Assembly: GCA_001824135.1 (NCBI GenBank)
Contig: MHWM01000008.1
Location: forward strand, 1 to 10,079
Direction of reading: 5' to 3'
Length of the DNA stretch: 10,079 nucleotides
Origin: Candidatus Zambryskibacteria bacterium RIFCSPLOWO2_02_FULL_39_14
GTDB taxonomy: Bacteria; Patescibacteriota; Minisyncoccia; Phycocordibacterales; Zambryskibacteraceae
Shown here one piece after another: positions 1 through 4,710 of the stretch. The notes under the pieces are model-generated. The model worked only from the letters and a program-made list of their open reading frames with translations. It was not told the origin of the DNA and searched no databases. Numbering within the stretch: position 1 is the stretch's first letter; every line of letters begins with the position of its first letter. A program made the position numbers and the translations under genes.

Positions 1-27
1 TAACTTCTATTCCATGGGTCCCGATTC

Positions 28-60
28 AAACCCGCCAGAACATTGGCGGGTTTCGTTTTA
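28..60 (+). terminator. Intrinsic terminator at left edge
   Basis: A perfect 10-bp stem (28-37 pairs with 44-53, 6-nt loop) with a CCCGCC/GGCGGG core is followed by the T-rich run TTTCGTTTTATC. The T-rich side is on the plus strand, so it most likely ends a plus-strand transcript coming from left of the window. It could also stop hicBA transcription from the other side, but the minus-strand 3' flank is not U-rich beyond the stem. Confidence 0.8.
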
Positions 61-99
61 TCTATTTCCAAACAATTTCTGTGGTCTTGGCAGTTTTAT
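56..99 (+). repeat. Copy A of a recurrent ~40-bp element
   Basis: It begins directly after the left terminator and runs to the hicA stop codon. Its left half (TTTTATCTATTTCC) recurs at 1765-1778 with 22 of 26 aligned bases identical through TTTCTG. Its right half (TGTGGTCTTGGCAG) recurs at 2318-2331, with about 21 of 27 identical over the aligned block. Thirteen bases (59-71) recur exactly at 552-564, so hicBA sits between two direct copies. The function is unknown. Confidence 0.55.
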
Positions 100-308
100 C
101 ACAAATCATCTGGTGATAATCCGGTATATTTAGCGATGCGCGCAAGCATGCGCGGACCAATTTCTTCTTTGTCGTGAAAAGCAAAAGTAAAATCAGGCCA
201 ACCGATCTTGACGAGAATTCTATGAGAACCTTTTTGTCTCTTTATAGACCAACCGAGTCTTAATAAAACTTTTAAAACCTTTAGGGCTTTAGCCGCGCGC
301 CATTTCAT
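99..308 (-). CDS. hicA: HicA-like mRNA interferase toxin
   Basis: A 69-residue protein of the HicA/YcfA family, the RNA-cleaving toxin of type II hicAB systems (dsRBD-like fold, ribosome-independent mRNA cleavage). The hallmark block LGWSIKRQKGSH lies at residues 18-29, with the catalytic His at 29. A second conserved stretch follows (FAFHDKEEIGPRMLARI, about 43-59), where family members contact mRNA and HicB. Length is normal. The ATG lies inside the last codons of hicB (20-nt overlap), so translation is probably coupled and the toxin depends on antitoxin translation. The order antitoxin then toxin is less common than hicA-hicB but known. The pair has no visible partner genes and looks like an accessory module. 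Confidence 0.9.
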   Translation of the reverse strand: MKWRAAKALKVLKVLLRLGWSIKRQKGSHRILVKIGWPDFTFAFHDKEEIGPRMLARIAKYTGLSPDDL

Positions 309-531
309 ACTTGAACAATCTGGCGATTAGGCTCGGGGTCTTGCCGTGCTCTATTTTGTCCGCCAGAGTGCGTAGTGCAATGGCAAATACTTTTTGTTTC
401 GCCTCCTCCTTTGTCTTGCCGTAAGCCATTACTCCAGGGAGTTTTGGAACATCAGCAATCCAGCGCCTATCCGTTTCGCGCTCAAATTCAATAAGAAAAG
501 AGGGTATCTTTTTTGTAACTTTCTTTTTCAT
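289..531 (-). CDS. hicB: HicB-like antitoxin, single-domain form
   Basis: An 80-residue HicB-family antitoxin that should neutralise the overlapping HicA. The degenerate RNase-H-like fold is clear: FLIEFERETDRRWIADVPKL (12-31), the family signature LPGVMAYGKT (31-40), then the helix KEEAKQKVFAIALRTLADKI. The C-terminal DNA-binding domain (HTH or ribbon-helix-helix) of longer HicBs is absent, so autorepression would need another factor. The start is taken at the ATG at 531. The upstream in-frame TTG (564) would lie within the promoter, because TGC-TATAAT (538-543 plus TGC) ends six bases before this ATG, which points to a leaderless mRNA. No SD is present. Confidence 0.9.
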   Translation of the reverse strand: MKKKVTKKIPSFLIEFERETDRRWIADVPKLPGVMAYGKTKEEAKQKVFAIALRTLADKIEHGKTPSLIARLFKYEMARG

Positions 532-537
532 ACAAGC

Positions 538-564
538 ATTATAGCATATTCTATCTATTTCCAA
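538..564 (-). promoter_or_regulatory. Extended -10 promoter of hicBA
   Basis: On the minus strand, TATAAT at 543-538 is preceded by TGC (an extended -10 element). TTGGAA at 564-559 lies 15 bp upstream as a weak -35. The expected start site, 7 nt beyond the -10, is the A of the hicB ATG. The -35 region falls within the 13-bp sequence (552-564) that also occurs at 59-71. Confidence 0.6.
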
Positions 565-575
565 GTTTTTATATA
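549..575 (+). repeat. Copy B (short) of the recurrent element
   Basis: It contains TATCTATTTCCAA (552-564), identical to 59-71, followed by GTTTTTAT. It is the second direct copy bracketing hicBA and overlaps the hicB promoter. Just to its right, ATATACATTATAAG (573-586) recurs exactly at 2486-2499 in the promoter region of the two-helix membrane protein gene. Confidence 0.45.
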
Positions 576-619
576 TACATTATAAGCTAGCAACCGTCTG
601 TTTATAATGTAAGACAAAT

Positions 620-850
620 TTATATGGCGATATCGACAAACTCCACCACTGCGGGTATGGTCTTCTTGGATTTACTTAACGTCGAAAGTTTCTCCAATCT
701 CTCATCCGGCACAGGCACAATACCCACAGATGGGTCAATGGTGCAAAATGGATAATTTTCTGCTGGCACCCCTTTTTTAGTCAACGCATTAAAAAGCGTC
801 GATTTCCCGACATTTGGCAGACCTACGATACCTATCTGGGTTTTACTCAT
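620..850 (-). pseudogene. ychF: YchF GTPase gene fragment (N-terminal 75 residues)
   Basis: The reading frame starts as a clear YchF/OLA1 family P-loop NTPase (normally about 360 residues, ribosome-associated, ATP-preferring). The P-loop GLPNVGKS lies at 10-17, followed by NYPFCTIDPSVGIVPVPDERL (32-52) and VVEFVDIA (68-75). Intact proteins continue with GLVKGAS, the G3 region. Here one odd codon and a TAA follow directly. The G3 glycine, the G4 motif, the coiled coil and the TGS domain are therefore missing, and no continuation is seen in any frame between 620 and hicB. The retained part is well preserved, suggesting a recent break by recombination or insertion. The product should not be a working NTPase. 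A full-length copy may exist elsewhere. Confidence 0.85.
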
Positions 851-893
851 AATTAATACAAAAATAACATTAATCTAAGCCAAATTCTAGTGC

Positions 894-923
894 TTGACTT
901 TTATATATATTGTATGGTACAAT
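894..923 (+). promoter_or_regulatory. Sigma-70 promoter of the secreted-protein gene
   Basis: TTGACT (894-899) and TACAAT (918-923) are separated by 18 bp of AT-rich DNA. The predicted start is near 930, giving a leader of about 45 nt that carries the SD. This excludes an earlier start codon at 948 only weakly, but the SD decides for 975. Confidence 0.75.
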
Positions 924-974
924 GTAAAAAGATAACGGTTCGACTCTTTGGGATCCTTTCACAGGAGTAAAGAG

Positions 975-1427
975 ATGAAGAATTTGCTGATAGTAGCTCT
1001 GCTCGTCATCGTTTCGGCTAGCTCAGCGAAGGCACAGGTCGAGGTCAAGATGGACACCGAAGGTCCGGTGCCGATTGTCACGGTCTGGCATCCAGGCTTC
1101 ACCCAGATGTGTCGCAACCTCGCGCAGAAGCTCGAGGCACCGGAGGGAACGGAGGCAATCAGATTTCAACCGAAGTCCTTGCCACCGAGCCGAGCCAGAT
1201 ACCTCGGTGATGTCTGGGTGGCAAGCATCGATCGGACCGACAAGAAGATCGAGGTGCCTGCAACCGAGCTTCCCGAAGTCCTTCACCGCGTACGTGGAGA
1301 AGTGGTCAAGACCATCTTCTCCGCCCGTTGCGGACTAAAGGATAGCTACTTCTACTCCACGGAGGATATGGTGTTCGTCATGATCAATCGATCGGACGCC
1401 GAGCTCCTTCACAAATCGATTCGCTGA
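975..1427 (+). CDS. Unrecognised secreted protein, GC-rich single gene
   Basis: A 150-residue protein that I do not recognise. It has a classic Sec signal peptide: MK, a hydrophobic core LLIVALLVIV (4-13), then a cleavage site after AKA (18-20). The mature part is about 130 residues, with two Cys (46 and 119) that could form a disulfide. It contains VWHPGFTQMCRNLA (37-50), a Pro-rich turn around 69-72, and a C-terminal segment VFVMINRSDAELL. No lipobox or membrane anchor is visible. The start is fixed by AGGAG (963-967), 7 nt before ATG at 975. The gene is visibly GC-richer than the AT-rich flanks, and it has its own promoter and strong terminator, so it behaves as a self-contained cassette. 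Horizontal acquisition is plausible. Confidence 0.72.
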   Translation: MKNLLIVALLVIVSASSAKAQVEVKMDTEGPVPIVTVWHPGFTQMCRNLAQKLEAPEGTEAIRFQPKSLPPSRARYLGDVWVASIDRTDKKIEVPATELPEVLHRVRGEVVKTIFSARCGLKDSYFYSTEDMVFVMINRSDAELLHKSIR

Positions 1428-1441
1428 CGCGACATCGATCA

Positions 1442-1485
1442 CAGGCCGTTGGGACTTGCTCCCAACGGCCTGAAATTTTTATTTA
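1442..1485 (+). terminator. Strong intrinsic terminator
   Basis: A perfect 12-bp stem (1442-1453 with 1461-1472, 7-nt loop), rich in G and C, is followed by AAATTTTTATTTA. It closes the secreted-protein gene 14 nt after its stop. Confidence 0.88.
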
Positions 1486-1503
1486 TTCCTCAGACAGTTT
1501 GGG
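1477..1503 (+). repeat. Possible divergent copy E of the recurrent element
   Basis: TTTTATTTATTCC directly follows the terminator, as TTTTATCTATTTCC does at 56. The similarity fades after this block (CAGACAGTTTGGG against AAACAATTTCTG). This is a weak call, supported mainly by its matching position after a terminator. Confidence 0.3.
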
Positions 1504-1591
1504 TATAGGATTTTAATAATGGCTTATTGTCGTCGGGAACTTTTTGGAACTCGCGCTTCATGGAGTACCAGAGTCCGAAGGAGTGATGACT

Positions 1592-1693
1592 ATGCTTTTC
1601 TGGTACGTCATAATTACTGGTTCAGCGATAGCAAGCTGGCATTTCCATCTTCTTCGCCATACCAGCTGGCGATTCCTTCACTATAATGACTGA
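1592..1693 (+). CDS. Possible 33-residue hydrophobic peptide
   Basis: A small ORF with AAGGAG (1578-1583) eight bases before its ATG. The peptide starts with a hydrophobic stretch (FWYVIITGSAIASW, about 3-16) long enough for a short membrane helix, then a His/Arg/Trp-rich tail. The SD sits in the loop of a 7-bp inverted repeat (GTACCAG at 1564 with CTGGTAC at 1600), which could gate translation. A stem-loop terminator follows 48 nt downstream. No clear promoter is visible. An alternative 55-residue frame (1519-1686) overlaps it but has no good SD. The evidence is suggestive only. Confidence 0.35.
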   Translation: MLFWYVIITGSAIASWHFHLLRHTSWRFLHYND

Positions 1694-1740
1694 TGGGTTC
1701 TTTCCATGCGATTGATCTCGCGTCGCAACAGAGCTTCGTG

Positions 1741-1770
1741 CTCGCGTTGAGCGCGAGGTTTCTATTTTAT
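1741..1770 (+). terminator. Intrinsic terminator after the small ORF
   Basis: CTCGCG (1741-1746) pairs with CGCGAG (1752-1757) around a 5-nt loop. GTTTCTATTTTAT follows. It supports a plus-strand transcript in 1500-1760, a region otherwise without a long gene. Confidence 0.65.
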
Positions 1771-1800
1771 CTATTCCCGAAAAGTTTCTGGTGTGGATAA
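1765..1800 (+). repeat. Copy C of the recurrent element
   Basis: TTTTATCTATTCCC followed by GAAAAGTTTCTGG, closely matching copy A (22 of 26 bases). As at copy A, it lies directly after a GC-rich terminator ending in GTTTC. A TTGACA box (1806-1811) follows six bases later. Confidence 0.55.
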
Positions 1801-1805
1801 ACCAA

Positions 1806-1918
1806 TTGACAAACAAACGAACAGGAGTAACATACTAGACATATACGGCTTCGGCCCTCCCCGCAAGGGGTTAATGACAAAAGCTCAAGGTATTAGATCT
1901 TTGAGCTTTTGTTTTACC
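1806..1918 (+). ncRNA. Candidate small RNA antisense to the mazF 3' end
   Basis: TTGACA (1806-1811) and CATACT (1831-1836) form a possible promoter with a long 19-bp spacer, starting a transcript near 1843. Two very stable tetraloop hairpins follow: GGC-TTCG-GCC (1847-1856) and CCCC-GCAA-GGGG (1859-1870). Next comes an 11-bp stem (1878-1888 with 1901-1911) with TTTTACC after it, a plausible plus-strand terminator. The product of about 75 nt would overlap the last ten codons of the toxin gene on the opposite strand. The hairpins may instead belong to the toxin mRNA trailer, so this is tentative. Confidence 0.3.
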
Positions 1919-2274
1919 TTCTCGTACTCCTTATGATCCATAACCTTGATTTTGTAATGCAATCTCTTTGCATCCATAAGCCTTAACTGAGACAGTATGA
2001 GACTATTCATTCCCCTTTCTCCCATTTTGAATGGGAAATAATACTGATTGTTTTTAAGTCTTCTAGTTATAGGTACTCCCCAGAAACTTTCGTTATTAAA
2101 TTTTTTTAAAATGAGTACTGGTCGGAGAAAAGTCTCGCCCTTGCCGTCTTCTTCAAATCCGATATTCAAACCAATAGACACAAACCATATTTCACGCTCA
2201 TGAAAGAACGGTCTTTCTTTTGCCTCTTGTATATTACTCTTATTCTCGTGCCAACTTTTAAAATCTTTCTTCAT
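1885..2274 (-). CDS. MazF/PemK-family endoribonuclease toxin, stand-alone
   Basis: A 129-residue protein of the MazF/PemK (CcdB-fold) toxin family, which cleaves mRNA at short specific sites. An N-terminal extension (1-25) precedes the family core REIWFVSIGLNIG (27-39), then GKGETFLRPVLILKKF (45-59), the basic segment VPITRR (67-72), and SQLRLMDAKRL (95-105), the usual MazF strand-helix with conserved Arg and Asp. The C-terminal helix is Lys-rich. The extension and the GxNxGFE(x)DGKG variant are typical of solitary copies in CPR-type genomes, to my knowledge. No antitoxin gene lies next to it on either side. There is no SD: a TGC-TATAAT box ends eight bases before the ATG, so the mRNA is probably leaderless or nearly so. 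Confidence 0.88.
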   Translation of the reverse strand: MKKDFKSWHENKSNIQEAKERPFFHEREIWFVSIGLNIGFEEDGKGETFLRPVLILKKFNNESFWGVPITRRLKNNQYYFPFKMGERGMNSLILSQLRLMDAKRLHYKIKVMDHKEYEKVKQKLKDLIP

Positions 2275-2282
2275 TGGATTTC

Positions 2283-2309
2283 ATTATAGCAACACTCACA
2301 AGTTCCTAA
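2283..2309 (-). promoter_or_regulatory. Extended -10 promoter of the MazF-like gene
   Basis: On the minus strand, TATAAT (2288-2283) is preceded by TGC. A weak -35-like TTAGGA lies 15 bp upstream. The arrangement (TGC, TATAAT, 15-bp spacing, start codon 6-8 nt later) matches the hicB promoter closely. Confidence 0.6.
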
Positions 2310-2339
2310 AAAGTTTTTGTGGTCTAGGTAGTTTAATTA
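2302..2339 (+). repeat. Copy D of the recurrent element
   Basis: GTTCCTAAAAAGTTTTTG then TGGTCTAGGTAGTTTAAT. It matches the right half of copy A (about 21 of 27) and the GAAAAGTTTCTG part of copy C. It overlaps the upstream edge of the MazF-like gene promoter, whereas copy A lies downstream of hicA. Confidence 0.5.
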
Positions 2340-2482
2340 TGAAGGAAAAATGAATTGAATGTTGCACTTACTCGTCGAAACCTTGACGAAGTCGGATTGT
2401 GTTCAGACCATGCCAATTTTTAACGAGGACATTAGGTTCTAAAAATACCTTATTTTAAAACACTTTTCCAGCTACATAAGAA
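2340..2482. other. Non-coding gap, small hairpin only
   Basis: There is no supported gene between the element and the next promoter. One imperfect hairpin is visible (CGTC with GACG, 2373-2388). A 27-codon frame at 2359-2442 exists, but its nearest SD-like AAGGA is too far from the ATG. It may be a remnant of a lost gene, such as an antitoxin, but no homology is seen. Confidence 0.4.
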
Positions 2483-2511
2483 TTGATATACATTATAAGA
2501 TATGATATTAC
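2483..2511 (+). promoter_or_regulatory. Candidate promoter of the two-helix membrane protein gene
   Basis: TTGATA (2483-2488) and TATTAC (2506-2511) are spaced by 17 bp. The spacer region contains ATATACATTATAAG, identical to 573-586. The leader is about 85 nt and includes a 5-bp hairpin (AGACG at 2540 with CGTCT at 2550), just upstream of the start region. Confidence 0.5.
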
Positions 2512-2602
2512 ATATACTGGAAATTGAAGCTCCCTGCAAAGACGACAAACGTCTATATTTTCAGACAATCTGGAAATGAATTCAGGAGCAAAGGAAAAAG
2601 TC

Positions 2603-3142
2603 ATGGTAACAGTTGCGAAGATGGTCGTCACCGTGTTGGTTTCGGCGATCTTGGTCACTTGGTATCTCTCATATCACCCCCACCCTCTGTCGAACGCTGA
2701 TTTCATCTTCATGATGGTTTCAGCTTTGCTTAGCGTGTGGGTGGCACTACTCATCTGGAGAATCGAGACATCGCGTAAAGACAAGATCGTTCGTCGGTTC
2801 GTCGAGAACTTCTTGGATACCGAGACACTGCAGTCTGTGGTAGACAAGAAACTCGAGGAGAAAGCGACCATTGTCGACCGCGCAGTTCAGAGATCTATCT
2901 TGTTTCAGAAAGGTGGGATGAAGGCTCTTGGACTGTCAGACGACAATGATACCACTGAAGAGAGTCAGGCTCTTCACTTCGAAACCCTCCGACGCGATAT
3001 CGAAAGTGATGTAAAGATAGTGAAGGATGACTTCTGGATGCTTTACGACTTGATTGGATCGGTCGGAATTTGCTTGAAAAAATTCCCGATCATGAGAAAG
3101 TCTCGAAGCTACAAGAACTACCTGCCTACCAAATCGGCGTAG
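2603..3142 (+). CDS. Unrecognised two-helix membrane protein
   Basis: A 179-residue protein that I do not recognise. Two predicted membrane helices lie at about 7-24 (MVVTVLVSAILVTWYLSY) and 33-52 (DFIFMMVSALLSVWVALLIW), joined by a short HPHP-containing loop. A charged, mostly helical cytoplasmic part follows from IETSRKDKIVRRF (54-66), with acidic DDNDTTEES midway and a basic tail. It could be a small membrane scaffold or sensor, but no motif proves a role. The start is taken at 2603, where AAGGA lies about 8 bases upstream. The in-frame ATG at 2576 has no good SD. It has its own promoter and an elaborate terminator, and is convergent with the DUF5667 gene. Confidence 0.7.
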   Translation: MVTVAKMVVTVLVSAILVTWYLSYHPHPLSNADFIFMMVSALLSVWVALLIWRIETSRKDKIVRRFVENFLDTETLQSVVDKKLEEKATIVDRAVQRSILFQKGGMKALGLSDDNDTTEESQALHFETLRRDIESDVKIVKDDFWMLYDLIGSVGICLKKFPIMRKSRSYKNYLPTKSA

Positions 3143-3158
3143 AATACAAGAGCTCGGT

Positions 3159-3214
3159 GAGCCAGTGGAAGAGCTAGCGGAAACGCGAACTCCCCGCTGG
3201 CTCTTTCTTTTTAT
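3159..3214 (+). terminator. Long structured terminator
   Basis: An imperfect 45-nt hairpin: GAGCCAG (3159-3165) pairs with CTGGCTC (3197-3203), GAG with CTC, and GCG-GAAA-CGC (3177-3186) forms a GNRA-capped tip. TTTCTTTTTATTT follows directly. The U-run overlaps the 3' end of the convergent DUF5667 gene. Confidence 0.8.
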
Positions 3215-4023
3215 TTATCCTCAAGATTATTTGAGTTTCTCTCCTTACGACCATTATTGTTTCGATCTTTATCATCAAACACATCTTCGTCGTCTAAAAC
3301 TTTTATCGCTATATTTTTAAGTTTGTTTATTTTCTCCTGTTGTTTGCTACGCCTGCTCTCTGATAAATTATTTTCAGATTTCTCATCTTTTTTTCCAGAT
3401 TTTTCAAACACATCTGCGGTCATAGTCTTCTTCTCACGTTTTACTTCTTCTTTATTAAATATTTCTTCACGTTCATTAATCTTCCTGCGGAACTCTTGTT
3501 TTAAATCTCTTGCTTTCTCTACGGCAGACGAGGTTGATGTGGCTGTAGAGGAAGCCACAATATTTACCACCTTAACAAAGACATGTGAATTCTTCTCTAT
3601 CTCTCTTTCGAGTTTCTTTAATTTCTTCTCATCTAAACGACCATCCTCGGCAAGTGCTTCCGCTTCTTCTATACGCCGTGTTATCTTTTCTTCTTCCCAT
3701 GCCACTTTTTCTATCGGAGTATTGTTGACAATATCTAAAACCGGTTCGACCACCTTAGTCTTAATCGGATAAAGCAGATCACCCGGTAAAGAAGCGCCTG
3801 AAGTATACACAGTTCCGCCAAATGTAAGCGCGAATATAAAGCAGACGGTCCATGCTATACGCACATAATTAGAGTTTATAAATGTAAATACAGAAACATG
3901 TTCCATATATGGAGATTTGATTGGTAGAGATAAAATGCTTTTGAGCATATGGGTTTTCTCCGCATTTGTCATACGGATATTTTTTATATCTTCTATTCCT
4001 TTTTTAAAATCTTTTTTATTCAT
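3211..4023 (-). CDS. DUF5667-type membrane protein, likely anti-sigma partner
   Basis: A 270-residue single-pass protein. A short N-terminal helical part (1-50) would be cytoplasmic. A membrane helix follows at about 54-75, then the DUF5667 signature SLPGDLLYPIKTKVVEPV (78-95), Glu/Lys-rich helices (105-145), an Ala/Ser/Thr stretch and a very charged, Asn-rich tail. The ATG overlaps the end of the sigma gene by 8 nt (ATGAATAA), so the two are translationally coupled. An anti-sigma role is inferred from this coupling and topology. No zinc-binding ZAS motif is present, so it would not be a classical redox anti-sigma factor. The exposed charged tail could sense the cell surface. Confidence 0.82.
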   Translation of the reverse strand: MNKKDFKKGIEDIKNIRMTNAEKTHMLKSILSLPIKSPYMEHVSVFTFINSNYVRIAWTVCFIFALTFGGTVYTSGASLPGDLLYPIKTKVVEPVLDIVNNTPIEKVAWEEEKITRRIEEAEALAEDGRLDEKKLKKLEREIEKNSHVFVKVVNIVASSTATSTSSAVEKARDLKQEFRRKINEREEIFNKEEVKREKKTMTADVFEKSGKKDEKSENNLSESRRSKQQEKINKLKNIAIKVLDDEDVFDDKDRNNNGRKERNSNNLEDK

Positions 4024-4546
4024 GATCGTTTTCCGAGATACCCATAAGTCTTCGCAACATCTCCATTCCCCTACTGATACGGATAGAGACTACATTGGCA
4101 CTAAGATTCAAGATTTCGGCAATATCTTTCGGCGGAAATCCTTCTACATATCTGAAGTATATAACCTCCCTATACTGCATTTCCAACTTATCTAACATAG
4201 ATAATACATGCTTGGCATCCAAACTCATCTCTATATCAAAAGTTGTCTTTTCATCTAGAATAATGAAGTCTTCACCTCTTTCATCAGATAAACTTTCCAG
4301 AGATATAGACTTCGTCCTCCTGTACCAGTCAATGATAAGATGACGCGCCACCACATAAAGAAATGCTCTCGGATTCTCCGGCTCTTTCCCTAAAGAGACA
4401 GAGTTCCACAAACGGGTAAAAGCTTCTTGAGTAAGATCGAGAGCCTTCTCTCTGTCTGACACTCTAATCAAACAAAATCTAAACAAAGAGTCAGACTCCT
4501 GGTTATAAATATCTGTGAAGCGCTTTTTATCATCCTCAATAGACAT
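4016..4546 (-). CDS. ECF-type RNA polymerase sigma factor
   Basis: A 176-residue sigma-70 family protein with only regions 2 and 4, the ECF layout. Region 2 covers about 18-78, with LDLTQEAFTRLW (36-47) for core binding and FLYVVARHLIIDWYRR (62-77) for -10 recognition and melting. An acidic linker (85-110) joins region 4, where YREVIYFRYVEGFPPKDIAEI (125-145) and the HTH helix SANVVSIRISRGMEMLRRL would read the -35. It should direct polymerase to a small regulon under control of the overlapping DUF5667 partner. The divergent FN3-like gene is the first candidate target. No SD is seen. A possible sigma-70 promoter is TAGACA-17-TATTGT (4620-4592), or a TAGATA box six bases before the ATG. Confidence 0.95.
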   Translation of the reverse strand: MSIEDDKKRFTDIYNQESDSLFRFCLIRVSDREKALDLTQEAFTRLWNSVSLGKEPENPRAFLYVVARHLIIDWYRRTKSISLESLSDERGEDFIILDEKTTFDIEMSLDAKHVLSMLDKLEMQYREVIYFRYVEGFPPKDIAEILNLSANVVSIRISRGMEMLRRLMGISENDHE

Positions 4547-4710
4547 AACGTATATCTAATCACAATCTTTCAGAACTAGCTCAGTCCAGAGACAATACAA
4601 TACAAAAAACACAATGTCTATGAAAGAATTTCAGATTATGCACGTTATATCCATTTGAGACATTTATACGTCTTATTAAATACAACCTACAAATTAACTT
4701 AAATATTACA
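4547..4710. promoter_or_regulatory. Divergent control region between sigma and surface protein genes
   Basis: This 164-bp AT-rich spacer must hold both promoters. Toward the sigma gene: TAGACA (4615-4620) and TATTGT (4592-4597), 17 bp apart. Toward the FN3-like gene no good sigma-70 pair exists. CACGTT (4641) and CGTC (4669-4672) could suit an ECF promoter, and TTAAAT ends six bases before the ATG. All assignments are tentative. Confidence 0.4.

Noticed and set aside
1..43. Possible 3' end of a tRNA or tmRNA (CCCGATTCAAACCC resembles a T-arm)
   Set aside because: The bases around TTCAAAC cannot form a 5-bp T-stem, there is no acceptor/CCA layout, and CCCGCC is fully used in the terminator stem.
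1441..1472. Integron-type attC site (GTTGGGA and CCAAC in a stem)
   Set aside because: The core does not fit GTTRRRY, the stem is perfect without the extrahelical bases of attC sites, and a U-tract follows. It is a terminator.
1622..1816. Minus-strand 64-codon frame
   Set aside because: No SD, biased composition, and it crosses the terminator and copy C of the repeat. No family resemblance.
2359..2442. 27-codon ORF upstream of the membrane protein gene
   Set aside because: The only SD-like sequence is too far from the ATG, and no conserved feature is visible.
3206..3230. Another copy of the recurrent element after the long terminator (TTTTTATTTATCC)
   Set aside because: These bases encode the last residues of the DUF5667 protein, and the similarity beyond this block is poor, so coincidence cannot be excluded.
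3257..3772. Plus-strand 171-codon frame opposite the DUF5667 gene
   Set aside because: A low-complexity Ser/Phe frame that mirrors the Lys/Glu codons of the real gene.
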